Assembly: GCA_028277395.1 (NCBI GenBank) | Contig: JANQGJ010000003.1 | Span: forward strand, 1 to 64,000 | Direction of reading: 5' to 3' | Source: Bacteroidales bacterium | Lineage (GTDB): Bacteria; Bacteroidota; Bacteroidia; Bacteroidales; F082 | DNA: 64,000 nucleotides | Part shown: piece by piece, positions 16,862-26,284 of the stretch | How the letters are laid out: every line of letters starts with the position of its first letter | How positions within the stretch are numbered: position 1 is the first letter of the stretch | Notes under the pieces: generated by a model | Database searches by the model: none | Told to the model about the DNA's origin: nothing | The model's input: only the letters and a program-made list of their open reading frames with translations | Made by a program: the position numbers and the translations under genes

Positions 16862-16889
16862 ATTAATTGGTGCCATAAAACCGATTAAT
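16862..16889. repeat. Intergenic inverted repeat (10-bp arms)
   Basis: ATTAATTGGT (16862-16871) and ACCGATTAAT (16880-16889) pair over 10 positions with one G-U wobble and an 8-nt loop. It lies between the response regulator stop (16973) and the aminotransferase start. It may end the upstream transcript or serve as an operator; there is no T run. Confidence 0.5.
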
Positions 16890-16972
16890 AAGTCTTATGT
16901 ATTGTTTTGATTGATATGTATTTAGTCGGATGTTTATGTGTAGGTGCGAACCTGGTTATGGTTGTCGGGTTT

Positions 16973-17389
16973 CTAATTATCAGTATCTTCAATATCAATA
17001 TATTTTGAGATCATTTCTATCATATCAGAAGTTTTGTAGGGTTTTGCGAGTACTTCATTTATTCCTGCATCATAACAATTCTTCTTATCACTAACCATAG
17101 TAAAAGTGGTAACAGCAATTATTGGTATTGTGGATGATGAATCAGAATTTTTTTCGTATTCTCTTATTTTACGGGTACATTCAATGCCAGTCATTATTGG
17201 CATTTGAATATCCATTAAAATAAGATCATAGTTGCCTGTCAGGTAATAATCATAGGCAATTTTTCCATTCTCGGCAATGTCATAATCAAGATTATAACTT
17301 TTAAGAACGGCACACGCAAGCTTTCTGTTTAATAAATTGTCATCTACTACCAGTATCTTTATCTTGTTATTGCTTGCTACAGTATCCAT
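16973..17389 (-). CDS. Single-domain response regulator (CheY-like)
   Basis: This is a 138-residue stand-alone receiver with all key residues: the acidic pair in ILVVDDN, phospho-acceptor Asp in LILMDIQMPIMTGIE, Thr in IIAVTTF, and Lys in VLAKPYKTSDMI. There is no output domain, so it acts by protein contact or as a phosphorelay intermediate. The ATG at 17389 (MDTVASNN) is chosen; the longer frame upstream encodes a hydrophobic, unrelated stretch. The hybrid kinase gene 200 bp upstream on the same strand is the natural partner. Confidence 0.88.
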   Translation of the reverse strand: MDTVASNNKIKILVVDDNLLNRKLACAVLKSYNLDYDIAENGKIAYDYYLTGNYDLILMDIQMPIMTGIECTRKIREYEKNSDSSSTIPIIAVTTFTMVSDKKNCYDAGINEVLAKPYKTSDMIEMISKYIDIEDTDN

Positions 17390-17520
17390 ATACAAGGGGT
17401 TTAATTGAAAAAAGCAATACGTATGCCAATAATTCAATATTAATGATACACAACAATATATATGTATGCTTATTGTAAACTTTATACAAAAATATCCAAA
17501 ATCGGGAAATAATTTCCACT

Positions 17521-17565
17521 TTAACAAATAAATTAACAATTTTGATTTTATAATTTATTTGTTAA
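17521..17565. repeat. Perfect 15-bp AT-only inverted repeat
   Basis: TTAACAAATAAATTA (17521-17535) and TAATTTATTTGTTAA (17551-17565) are exact inverse complements around a 15-nt spacer. It begins 23 bp after the hybrid kinase stop and precedes the receiver gene by about 130 bp. It could be a weak terminator or a binding site for a dimeric regulator of the downstream receiver gene. Confidence 0.8.
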
Positions 17566-17588
17566 TCGGGAAAATCCGGTTCAGAATA

Positions 17589-19907
17589 TTAATTAAGTGC
17601 AGATTTTATTGTGTTAATGAGAGTCCTTTTTATAATTGGTTTCGTAATATACTCATCAAAACCTTCACCCAACATTACATTCCTGTTACCTGAAATGGCA
17701 TAAGCAGTTTGAGCGATGAAAGGAACTTCCTGGTATTCGGGCCATTGTTTTCTGATTTCCTTCATTAAGCTTATTCCATCCCATGGCGCCGGAAGGTTTA
17801 TGTCCATCAGGACAAAATCAAACTTGTTTTTACCCAGGTGTTTTTCAATAACTGATAATGCAGTTTTACCATCTTTCGCTATTTCAAGATTTTTACTTTT
17901 TTTCAAAATTTTACGGTACAGTATCTGATTCATTGCATCATCCTCAACAACCAAAACTGATGCTGTTTCCCAAGGCAATGCTGCTGAATCAGTTTGGGCC
18001 GGAGGTTTATTTTCTTTAATTTCTATTTCCGGTTTGCTCGCAGAAAACTTTAGAGGCAGGCTAATAGTTATTGTTGTTCCAGTACCTTTAACTGAACTAA
18101 TCTCGATTGTGCCTGTTAGTTTATTTACCATTTTCTTTGCCAGTGGAAGACCAAGACCGGCACCCTGGTATGATGTTGAGTAACCTAGGCTTTCCTGCCT
18201 GAAAGGTTCAAATACCTCATCAATATAAACTTTGTCAATTCCAATTCCGGTATCAACTATAGTTATAATCAGGCTGTTTTTCTTGTTACTCAAAAACAGG
18301 CTCACTTTTATATATCCCTTTTCAGTAAACTTTACTGAATTACTGAGTATTAATGATAATACTTTTGAAAGCAATTCCCGGTCAGTATGAATATCAGGTA
18401 CCTGTTTAGCATCAATTATTAACTTCAAACCTTTTAATCCGGCCTCGGCCTGATAATTGTTTACTGCTTCATGTATTAAATCAGCAGTATTGAAATCAGT
18501 TAATTCCAGTTTCATATTGTTAGAATTAAGCCTGCTGATATCCAATATGTTATTTAACAGAGAAACCAGGCTTAATCCACTTTCAGTTATACTGCTGGCA
18601 AACTCAAACAGGTCGTTTTCATCCATTAGTGCCAATTGAGTTTCCAATATCTCAGCAAAACCCAATATACCGCTCAACGGGGTTCTTATTTCATGGCTGA
18701 TCTTTGATAGAAACATGTCTTTTAGGTAATTAACACGCTTAAGGCCTTCGTAAGATTTCTGTATTGAAATTTTGTTTAGGTTATTCGATTTAATTTCATC
18801 TTCGATTTCAATCAGCCTACTATTTGTTTTGGTTTTAATTTTTTCCTCCAACCCGGTAATATTATCCCTGAAAGCGATGATCTCTTTCCTGCATCTTTCC
18901 ATGTTTATTAAATGGGAACTTTTTTGTTTTTTTATTCTAATCACAAGGAAAATAACCAACGCGATCAGTAAAGCAACCGGGAGTAACAAAAACACTAATG
19001 TATAGCTATAATTACCAGTTCCATCACTTTTAAACTCTTCAAGTAACAACATGAGTTCATTCACCTTATTGTTGTCATCGTTTTCAATGAGGTTAATATA
19101 TTTATGTAAATATTCAATTGATTTTAGAGTATCGTTTAATGATAAATAATAATTACTGTAAGTAATCAGATAATCCGGGATCAAATGATGTATGGAATTT
19201 TCCCGGATAATCCTATCGGCCCTGTTAATCTGAAGCAAAATACTGTCGTTAGTACCTGATTTCATATTTAATTTACATATGTTTAACAGGTTAGTAGCCT
19301 GGTACTCACTATTATGAATTGCCGAAGACAGGTTTAAAGCCTTACTATAATGTTCAGTAGCATCATTAACACTGCCAATATTTTCAAATGATCGTCCAAG
19401 CAGCGTATGGCATAATATAATACCTGCTGTATCTTTCAATATGCCATATTCAGCCAGGGCAGAAGTTAAGAATACCTGTGATTTTTTGGGTTTGTTATCG
19501 TTGATATAAGTCAATCCAATATTTACCAGGATCGGAGGTAATGCTACAGTGTCATTTATGCTTTCATAGTAAGTCAATGCATTTTTAAGATGAAATAACG
19601 AACTAACTGCCTGCTTATTCTTTGACAGAATGATTCCATACTCTAAATTACAAGCTGCAATCAAGCTATCATTATCTGTAAGTGAAGCTAAGTTGTAAGC
19701 CTGGGTGATTGAATTTAAACTTAATACGTTATCATATTTTTTGAGTGTTTTGGAAAGGTCGAGTAAATATTTCGCACGGGAAACATCATCAGTAAGACTA
19801 TCTGAGTGGAAAAAATCAATTGAGTTTATTTCATTGCACAATGAACCTGACATAAATAGTACAGTAAAAGCTACAATGAAATATGACTTTACTATTGTGA
19901 GATTCAT
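17589..19907 (-). CDS. TPR-containing hybrid sensor histidine kinase
   Basis: This is a 772-residue membrane kinase. A signal peptide (residues 1-24) is followed by a periplasmic TPR-like helical region (about 40-290), one membrane helix (about 302-324) and a coiled coil (330-395). HisKA has His405 in FLSKISHEIRTPLSG. The HATPase domain has NSVKFTEKGYI, IVDTGIGID and GAGLGLPLAK. A C-terminal receiver (645-772) has Asp702 in FVLMDINLP and Lys756 in ITKP. No DNA-binding domain is attached, so output goes through the receiver or the single-domain regulator downstream. The TPR sensor suggests a protein or peptide signal; this is inference. Its 5' end lies only 10 bp from the methyltransferase stop, so it may be read with the polysaccharide genes. 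Confidence 0.93.
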   Translation of the reverse strand: MNLTIVKSYFIVAFTVLFMSGSLCNEINSIDFFHSDSLTDDVSRAKYLLDLSKTLKKYDNVLSLNSITQAYNLASLTDNDSLIAACNLEYGIILSKNKQAVSSLFHLKNALTYYESINDTVALPPILVNIGLTYINDNKPKKSQVFLTSALAEYGILKDTAGIILCHTLLGRSFENIGSVNDATEHYSKALNLSSAIHNSEYQATNLLNICKLNMKSGTNDSILLQINRADRIIRENSIHHLIPDYLITYSNYYLSLNDTLKSIEYLHKYINLIENDDNNKVNELMLLLEEFKSDGTGNYSYTLVFLLLPVALLIALVIFLVIRIKKQKSSHLINMERCRKEIIAFRDNITGLEEKIKTKTNSRLIEIEDEIKSNNLNKISIQKSYEGLKRVNYLKDMFLSKISHEIRTPLSGILGFAEILETQLALMDENDLFEFASSITESGLSLVSLLNNILDISRLNSNNMKLELTDFNTADLIHEAVNNYQAEAGLKGLKLIIDAKQVPDIHTDRELLSKVLSLILSNSVKFTEKGYIKVSLFLSNKKNSLIITIVDTGIGIDKVYIDEVFEPFRQESLGYSTSYQGAGLGLPLAKKMVNKLTGTIEISSVKGTGTTITISLPLKFSASKPEIEIKENKPPAQTDSAALPWETASVLVVEDDAMNQILYRKILKKSKNLEIAKDGKTALSVIEKHLGKNKFDFVLMDINLPAPWDGISLMKEIRKQWPEYQEVPFIAQTAYAISGNRNVMLGEGFDEYITKPIIKRTLINTIKSALN

Positions 19908-19917
19908 ATTAGCTGAT

Positions 19918-20733
19918 TTATTTCATTTTATATCCAATGTATAACTTTTCATTAACATTAAGAGCATATTTATTTTCATTTACTGATAATTCCTGTCTTT
20001 CAAACGGATCATATAACAGTACTTTAAAACCAGCGTCTTCAAGTCTGTTTTTATAATCTTTTCCGTAGATCCTAACGTGATCAAACTGACCAAAATGTTT
20101 CTCCCTGTCTTTATGACCGGTTATTGAGTTGTCCTCATAAGTTGTATCCAGTTTTAAAGAAATGGGAACCTGAAGAATTGCAACACCTCCTTTTACCAAA
20201 ACCCTGAATATTTCTGACATAGCCTTGCTATCGTCTGTTATATGTTCAAGTACATGGTTGCAAATAACCATATCAAATTCATCATTTCCATAGTGTAGCT
20301 GAGTCAGATCTATCGATTCGATGTTCTTATGATAGTAATATCCTTCAGCATACTTCGTTCCTGTAACATAAAGGATATTCTTTTGTTTTCTCAGCCTGTT
20401 GTATAAAGCGGGTTCGGGACTTACATGCAATACTCTCAGCTTATGTCCAAAAATGTCTGTATGATATTTGAGGTATTCAAACACAAGTCTGTCCCGGTCT
20501 GTGCTTTGGCAGTATGGGCAAATATTATTTTCTCTAAGACCGGAACCTATTATTTCTTTCTCTTTTATCACCTCAAGGTCAAATCCTCCGGGAAGCATTT
20601 TCCTGAAATTGTGATTACAGACAGGGCATTTATATCGATTACCATAGTAGAACAGGCATCTTAAAGCAAGATAGTATCTTTTGATTCTTCTGATCAAATT
20701 TCCTGGAAGAATATTTAAAAGTTTACGTTTCAT
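19918..20733 (-). CDS. Class I SAM methyltransferase with N-terminal zinc-ribbon-like segment
   Basis: This is a 271-residue methyltransferase. An N-terminal segment has paired cysteines C36/C39 (CPVC) and C72/C75 (CPYC) that could hold zinc. The Rossmann core follows: RVLHVSPEPALYNRL, IESIDLTQLHYGNDEFDMVICNHVLEHITDD, and SEIFRVLVKGGVAILQVPI, typical of the Methyltransf_11 type. The position, 4 bp after the beta-helix gene and at the end of the glycosyltransferase run, suggests methylation of a sugar or a polysaccharide end. The acceptor is unknown. Confidence 0.82.
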   Translation of the reverse strand: MKRKLLNILPGNLIRRIKRYYLALRCLFYYGNRYKCPVCNHNFRKMLPGGFDLEVIKEKEIIGSGLRENNICPYCQSTDRDRLVFEYLKYHTDIFGHKLRVLHVSPEPALYNRLRKQKNILYVTGTKYAEGYYYHKNIESIDLTQLHYGNDEFDMVICNHVLEHITDDSKAMSEIFRVLVKGGVAILQVPISLKLDTTYEDNSITGHKDREKHFGQFDHVRIYGKDYKNRLEDAGFKVLLYDPFERQELSVNENKYALNVNEKLYIGYKMK

Positions 20734-20737
20734 TACC

Positions 20738-22381
20738 TTACCTGACTACAACAAAGGGTTTACTTGTGTTTTGATTTTTTGTTTCAATACTTAGTATGTA
20801 TTTGCCGGCTGACAAATCTGAAACATCAATAAGTATTTCATCATTAATGGTTATGGTTTTCTCGTATCTGTGCGAATAAACAAATTCGCCTTCAATATTT
20901 GATATTGCTATTCTAAATGGATCATTCAGGTTAACATTTATTGGAACGTTAAGTATATCTTTCGCAGGAACAGGGTATAGTATTCCTAGTATTTCGTTAT
21001 TTTCTCCTATTGATGCATGCGGATCGTGGCATTCGTATGCTCCGGCATCAAAATAGGTATGAAATGGTCTGAACCTGTCAAGTATATCAAAGTTAATACC
21101 CTCATTCGTCAAAGATATTCCATAATTTACTGCCGGTGAATCAGGTTTTAGATCATAATTATCCTGATTATGGTTTAAAAACCGGGGAATTGAGTTATCA
21201 ACACTCAGATAATTATTGTTTTGAGTTATTTTGTTGGCAGGCACCATAATATTGATGTACGAATCATTAGCAAAACCCGGGTCGGTGATCAGGTTATTTG
21301 CTATATAACCCATAGCAGCTTCGTTATTATTGTAAGTAACTCCAAAAGATTTGGGAGAGATAATAGTGTTGCTATAAACTTTAAACGAAGAATTTGGTGC
21401 AGTTGTACCCTGTACAGTTCCTACATATATACCACTTTTATGATTATCTGGATTAAAAGGATCGTGTTTTATACCAGGACGTACAATTAGATTGTTAAAT
21501 ATTTTCATATCCCCAATTCCAAATACATCAATGCCATCACCGTAACCATCATGAATCTGGTTATTGTAGCAGTCGCATTTTGAACCTCCTCCAATTAATA
21601 TTCCCGACATCTGGTAAAGTGTTTCTCTATGAGAGTCATTCCTGATAATGTTGTTGTAGATGCTACAATCAACTGGTGAAGAGCTAACCTGAATTCCATC
21701 CCAACCGGTATTTTCGACAATATTATTGTAGATTTCCACGCCTTCAATTACATGTGGTAATACCACTATATCATCACATTCATACACTGTTTGACCGGTA
21801 TATTTGGAGCTTCCCACATAAAACCCCTCATCACCGGTATCGTGAACATAGCAGTCGTGTATTTTTATATTGTACATTGTAAAATTCTCTCTTGTTACAA
21901 GATCTGAACAGTTTCCCTGATAGGGTTCGGTTTTAGCATATATCCCACCAATAAGGGTAAATGCAACTTCAATGTTCTCAATTTCAATGTTAGTTGACCT
22001 GTTATCAACCGAAACTCCGGCACCTCCTCCAACTCTCGTTACCTGGATACCGTAAGTTTGTTCGCTGTCACCAGTTCCCGAAAAGATGATATGACTACAG
22101 TTGTCGAATTTTATTCCATAAACATGATCAGTATTTATTACAACGGCTCCATCCTTGTTAACAATTCTGACAGGTAGTTCTTCAGTGCCAACTATATTTC
22201 TCAGAAGCAGGTAATCTTTATCGCCTCCGAGAAGGCATATTTCATCACCAGGAGATATTTCATCTCCTTCGATAATTGTCTGATCGGATCCAATCTCAAT
22301 TGAGCAGTTTCTTTGAGAGTATGCTGAAAATGAGATTATTAATAGTTGTATTATTGCTAGTTTTGTTAGTAAATTTTTCAT
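20738..22381 (-). CDS. Secreted right-handed beta-helix protein with T9SS sorting domain
   Basis: This is a 547-residue exported protein. It has a signal peptide (MKNLLTKLAIIQLLIISFSAYSQ). A long right-handed parallel beta-helix follows (about 70-420), with repeated rungs such as IYNNIVENTGWDGIQVSSS, IYNNIIRNDSHRE and CYNNQIHDGYGDGIDVFG. The C-terminal type A sorting domain of the type IX secretion system starts near ILGILYPVPAKDILNVPIN and ends GKYILSIETKNQNTSKPFVVVR. Beta-helix proteins with such DGI repeats include polysaccharide lyases and mannuronan C5-epimerase-like enzymes, so it may cut or modify the polymer made by this locus. That role is inferred from fold and position. It overlaps the upstream GT2 gene by 4 bp (ATGA). 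Confidence 0.88.
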   Translation of the reverse strand: MKNLLTKLAIIQLLIISFSAYSQRNCSIEIGSDQTIIEGDEISPGDEICLLGGDKDYLLLRNIVGTEELPVRIVNKDGAVVINTDHVYGIKFDNCSHIIFSGTGDSEQTYGIQVTRVGGGAGVSVDNRSTNIEIENIEVAFTLIGGIYAKTEPYQGNCSDLVTRENFTMYNIKIHDCYVHDTGDEGFYVGSSKYTGQTVYECDDIVVLPHVIEGVEIYNNIVENTGWDGIQVSSSPVDCSIYNNIIRNDSHRETLYQMSGILIGGGSKCDCYNNQIHDGYGDGIDVFGIGDMKIFNNLIVRPGIKHDPFNPDNHKSGIYVGTVQGTTAPNSSFKVYSNTIISPKSFGVTYNNNEAAMGYIANNLITDPGFANDSYINIMVPANKITQNNNYLSVDNSIPRFLNHNQDNYDLKPDSPAVNYGISLTNEGINFDILDRFRPFHTYFDAGAYECHDPHASIGENNEILGILYPVPAKDILNVPINVNLNDPFRIAISNIEGEFVYSHRYEKTITINDEILIDVSDLSAGKYILSIETKNQNTSKPFVVVR

Positions 22382-23571
22382 GATCCTCTTTTTGCACGCT
22401 CCCAGTTTACACTTTGCTGACCTTTGAGATATCTGCCAAATCCAAGAAATACTGCATAATTCATAACAAAGAAGTAATAGGGAATAAACAACAACTTGAT
22501 TTTAATTTTTTTGTTTTCAAAATACCACCCGAGGAGAGATGCTCCATAAAACAGCACCTGTGCATAGAATAATAATGTATAGATATTTGTAAAATTATCG
22601 AATCCAGCATTCATAGCCAGCAATATATTGGCTATTAGTATTAATGGTAGTGCAACCGGTGCAAGAGTCCATCTTAATACTCTGTGGGAAATATACTGAA
22701 AACTAAGCGTTCCGTATTTAAAAGGGTTAAGCAGCGAGCTGAGCCTTACAATCGATTGAATACCACCGGCAGCGATACGGATTTTTCTTTTAAGTTCTTC
22801 TTTTACGTTAGCTGAAGCACTTTCAATTGCATATGCTTCGGGGTCATACTGAATTGTGTATCCCTGCATAGCAATCCTCAATGAAACTATAAAATCATCA
22901 AGCAGTGTATCTTTTTCAACATCCTGAAACAGATCTGTACGAACTGCAAATAATTCACCTGCTGCTCCAACTACCGAGTATAATTCAGCGTCCCATTTTT
23001 TAAGGGTCGATTCATATTTCCAGTAAATACCTTCGCTTCCTACGGCTGAATCACTGTCTTTGCTGTAAATCCTCTTTTCACCGGAAACACATCCTACCTT
23101 CGGGTCTTTGAACATATTTACAATGCGTTGAACAGATTCTTTCCCAAGCATGGTGTTACCATCGGAGAAGATAATTATAGGTGTTTTTACAAACTTCACA
23201 CCTCTGTTCATGGCACCAATTTTACCTCCCCTTGCATCTTCGTGATAAACTTCTACACCCTGATCCTTATATTTTCTAAGGATGTCAGGTGTACCATCAT
23301 CTGAACCATCTGTAACCCAGACCTGTTTGATTTTTTCCTTTGGATACTCCATATCAAAGGAGTTTTTAATTTTAGCATCCACATAGTCTTTTTCGTTGTA
23401 GGCTGCCACAAATAGAGTTACTTCAGGTTCATAATCTTCATTAATTTCCTTTTTCTTACGGCATACAATCCTCTTAATTTTTATAAGAATGAAAAGAAGT
23501 ATTCCATAACCCAGATAAGCATAAAATACGATAAAGAGTAATACCCAAAACGCTATTTCGATATAGTTCAT
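22378..23571 (-). CDS. Membrane glycosyltransferase, family 2
   Basis: This is a 397-residue GT2 enzyme. An N-terminal membrane helix (about 4-28) precedes the GT-A domain: VTLFVAAYNEKDYVDAKI, VWVTDGSDDGTPDIL, the metal motif FSDGN, and DDFIVSLRI. Two or three membrane helices sit near the C-terminus (LRWTLAPVALPLILIANILLA and further). The RKIRIAAGG stretch stands where processive synthases have QxxRW, so processivity is uncertain. The ATG at 23571 (MNYIEIAFW) is chosen because the longer frame overlaps the preceding gene. Likely role: adding a sugar to a lipid-linked repeat unit at the inner membrane. Confidence 0.9.
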   Translation of the reverse strand: MNYIEIAFWVLLFIVFYAYLGYGILLFILIKIKRIVCRKKKEINEDYEPEVTLFVAAYNEKDYVDAKIKNSFDMEYPKEKIKQVWVTDGSDDGTPDILRKYKDQGVEVYHEDARGGKIGAMNRGVKFVKTPIIIFSDGNTMLGKESVQRIVNMFKDPKVGCVSGEKRIYSKDSDSAVGSEGIYWKYESTLKKWDAELYSVVGAAGELFAVRTDLFQDVEKDTLLDDFIVSLRIAMQGYTIQYDPEAYAIESASANVKEELKRKIRIAAGGIQSIVRLSSLLNPFKYGTLSFQYISHRVLRWTLAPVALPLILIANILLAMNAGFDNFTNIYTLLFYAQVLFYGASLLGWYFENKKIKIKLLFIPYYFFVMNYAVFLGFGRYLKGQQSVNWERAKRGS

Positions 23572-23578
23572 AATTTGA

Positions 23579-24370
23579 TTATTTGATTTTTCTTGCTCCC
23601 ATATTAAGACCATCCACCTCCAGAAATTCGAATTCGGCAAGATTGTTAAATACTTCTTCAAGTCTTTCCCTGCCTACATGAATCGTTTCAATGACTACTA
23701 ATATATTGGGGTGGTTTTTTATAAAATCTGCTGCTCCTATGAGTACATCAGGTTCCATACCTTCAACATCTACCTTCATGAAAACCTTCTCATCTCTTCC
23801 AATATTTAACTCTTCAAATATTTCATCAAAAGTGACAATATTTATATCCTCAAATTCAGGATTTTCGATTTCTTCGGTAATATCTGAATATTCCGTAAGA
23901 TGAGATGCGCCAGTGTTAACCATGTCCAGTGTAAAGTTGGCTCGCGTTTTTGTTTTACCCAGTGCCAGAGGGTATGTAACTACAGTGTCCTGTAAGTTGT
24001 TAAGGCCCAGGTTAGTTATAAAAGCTTCGTAATTCGATTTTACCGGTTCAAATGCAATTGCCCGAAGACCGTTATTTGCTGATATTATGGAATATGTTCC
24101 TATGTTTGCTCCTACATCAAGAAAAACATCATAGTCATTTAGATGTTTGTAAACGAATCTTTTTACATTTTTTTCATAAGCATAATTGGCAAACTGAAAA
24201 TCCAGAGTTCCCTTTCTTACCATAAATCTACCAAGACTACTTTTGTAAGGACGGGTTTTTCTTGTGGTTTTACCGGTTAAAATATATCGTATTGATGATA
24301 GTATATATCGAAACTCTCCGTGTTTAACAAAATCTTTTGTATAGTTTAAAAAAGTAATAATTTTTCCCAT
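23579..24370 (-). CDS. FkbM family methyltransferase
   Basis: This is a 263-residue SAM-dependent methyltransferase. The FkbM core shows DVFLDVGANIGTYSIISANNG, AIAFEPVKSNYEAFITNL and KVDVEGMEPDVLIGAADF, with the terminal ILVVIETIH strand. Members O-methylate hydroxyls on sugars or polyketides. In this gene cluster a sugar O-methylation is likely. It sits 7 bp upstream of the GT2 start on the same strand. Confidence 0.9.
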   Translation of the reverse strand: MGKIITFLNYTKDFVKHGEFRYILSSIRYILTGKTTRKTRPYKSSLGRFMVRKGTLDFQFANYAYEKNVKRFVYKHLNDYDVFLDVGANIGTYSIISANNGLRAIAFEPVKSNYEAFITNLGLNNLQDTVVTYPLALGKTKTRANFTLDMVNTGASHLTEYSDITEEIENPEFEDINIVTFDEIFEELNIGRDEKVFMKVDVEGMEPDVLIGAADFIKNHPNILVVIETIHVGRERLEEVFNNLAEFEFLEVDGLNMGARKIK

Positions 24371-24432
24371 TATTGACTGTGTTGTTTAGTAATAGGTTGT
24401 AAGTAATTCAGTTAGTCTTAATTATTTATTGG

Positions 24433-25080
24433 TTATTTAATTTTTGCAGTATCTGGTCTTTCCCATATTTTCTTGTCATTATTGTACTGTTTTAAAATCC
24501 GCCCGGGATTACCTCCTACAATTGAATATGCCGGAACATCTTTTACGACTACACATCCGGCAGCAACAACTGAATGTTTTCCAACTGTAACTCCTGCAGT
24601 TATAACAGCATTTGCACCAATCCAAACCTCGTCTTCTATAACTATTTCAGCGGTGCTCACCTTTTGATCTGCGATTGGAATGCTTATATCTTCATAACTG
24701 TGATTTAATCCGGATGCAACAATGTTTTGGGCAAACATTATATCGTTTCCAATGGAAACAGGTCCTATAAGGGTATTGCTCATTCCAATTCGTGTTCTTT
24801 CTCCAATTATAACATCACCAACTCCATTATTAATTGTTGAAAAATCCTCAATTGTAGAATCACGTCCGATTTCGAAATTATTAAAAGGCATAACATCCAA
24901 TCTAACACTTTTCCTGATCAATGACCTTCTGCCTCTCTTGTGCTTAAACGGATTTACAAACAGCTTGATCCATAACCTTGGCCTGGCCTGATTTCGTGGG
25001 GACAGTAACCAAAAGGCCAGCTTTTTTAATCCGGGATTTGACTTTATTTTCTCTTTTATACTCATTTCTCTATTTTTCAA
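24433..25080 (-). CDS. Left-handed beta-helix acetyltransferase (WcaF/MaaT-like)
   Basis: This 215-residue protein has hexapeptide repeats typical of the O-acetyltransferase superfamily: GRDSTIEDFSTINNGVGDVIIGERTRIG, then VIEDEVWIGANAVITAGVTVGKHSVVAAGCVVVKDVPAYSIVGGNPGRIL. The catalytic His is likely in ASGLNHSYED. It would transfer acetyl (or another acyl group) from acyl-CoA to a sugar of the polysaccharide. The start at 25080 overlaps the upstream gene by 11 bp; an internal ATG at 25065 (MSIKEKIK) is equally possible. Confidence 0.88.
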   Translation of the reverse strand: MKNREMSIKEKIKSNPGLKKLAFWLLSPRNQARPRLWIKLFVNPFKHKRGRRSLIRKSVRLDVMPFNNFEIGRDSTIEDFSTINNGVGDVIIGERTRIGMSNTLIGPVSIGNDIMFAQNIVASGLNHSYEDISIPIADQKVSTAEIVIEDEVWIGANAVITAGVTVGKHSVVAAGCVVVKDVPAYSIVGGNPGRILKQYNNDKKIWERPDTAKIK

Positions 25081-26269
25081 GGTAAGTGTCAGCTATGGCC
25101 CTGTATATGTTGTTAACATTATTTTCCCAGGTATGTGTTTTTGCAAATTCAATTCTTTCCTGAGACTTACTTTCTGAATCCTCTTCAAGTGCATTAGCAA
25201 TCAGATTTACATATTCATATTTGTCATTTGCAAGATATGTATATTTACTGAATACTTCCATAGTTTTTGTACTTGTGGCAACAACTGGTTTTCCCATAGC
25301 CAGGTATTCATCTATCTTGCGCGGATAATTACCAATAGTAAGTTCGTTTAATGCCTGCGGGTTAAGGGCTACATCGAAATAATTCAGGTATAGTGGCAGA
25401 TCACTTTCCTTTTTTGAGCCAAGAAAACAAACATTAGGGATCCCATGTAACTTGCTTTCGGCAAAAACATTGTCTTCAGGGCCTACCAAAACAACACTCC
25501 AGTCGGGTTTTGATTCGGCAATGTGTTCTAACACTTCAATATTCAGTCTGGTACTTTTAAGGGCCCCTATATAACCAATAATTGGTTTCTTAACCGGCTT
25601 AATATCATCCGGGATATTTTTAACATTGTCTTTATTGAAAAGTGATATGTCGCATCCTTGCCCAACATATATTGAATTGGGGTTGCTTTTCTTTGCTATA
25701 TCGTTCAGGTAAACTGAATTTGAAACAACCAGATCTGATTTTTCCATTAACCTGTCTTCAAAATAAGAACCATTCTTCCTGAAAAAATCTGTCGCTCTCA
25801 TATTATCACGGGTATAATATATGAGAAGATCAGGTTGAATTAATTCTTTGAAGTTGAATGCCCTGAAAAAATCACTGTCGTTAAATATTATTACATTTTC
25901 AAACCCAAGCTCTTTTATTGCCGGTTTTACAGCATTTGCATATCTACGGTTATTAATTGAATTTAAAAATGAAAAAACTGGTCTGAATGATATTTTGCTG
26001 ATTGATTCCAGTACAGTTTTAGGGTTCAGGTTCCACATGTTGTCATTAACCTGAACAAGACTATCAATTTTACCTTCCAGAACCTGTTTTCTTATATTGA
26101 TCAGCGGATTTGATCTTTCACGTAACAAAGTTAACCTGTCAACTGGATAATTAACATATAATACACGATTATTTTTGGCAAACTCATAGGCAATATTAAT
26201 ACAATTACTACCTATTGGCGAATCCAGGCTTTGTAACCCATGAACAATTATATCCCGTCCTTTGATCAC
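25070..26269 (-). CDS. Glycosyltransferase, GT4-like (paralogue 1)
   Basis: This is a 399-residue GT-B fold enzyme. The N-terminus GRDIIVHGLQSLDSPIGSNC is close to that of the next gene. The C-terminal donor domain has KKPIIGYIGAL, WSVVLVGPEDNVFAESKLH, NVCFLGSKKESDLPLYLNYFDVALNP and RKIDEYLAMGKPVVAT, with the Glu of the EX7E-like motif in DEYLAMGKP. No signal or membrane helix is seen, so it acts on the cytoplasmic face. It looks like a tandem duplicate of the gene 15 bp upstream. Confidence 0.9.
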   Translation of the reverse strand: MIKGRDIIVHGLQSLDSPIGSNCINIAYEFAKNNRVLYVNYPVDRLTLLRERSNPLINIRKQVLEGKIDSLVQVNDNMWNLNPKTVLESISKISFRPVFSFLNSINNRRYANAVKPAIKELGFENVIIFNDSDFFRAFNFKELIQPDLLIYYTRDNMRATDFFRKNGSYFEDRLMEKSDLVVSNSVYLNDIAKKSNPNSIYVGQGCDISLFNKDNVKNIPDDIKPVKKPIIGYIGALKSTRLNIEVLEHIAESKPDWSVVLVGPEDNVFAESKLHGIPNVCFLGSKKESDLPLYLNYFDVALNPQALNELTIGNYPRKIDEYLAMGKPVVATSTKTMEVFSKYTYLANDKYEYVNLIANALEEDSESKSQERIEFAKTHTWENNVNNIYRAIADTYLEK

Positions 26270-26284
26270 TTTATTTATGCTCTA

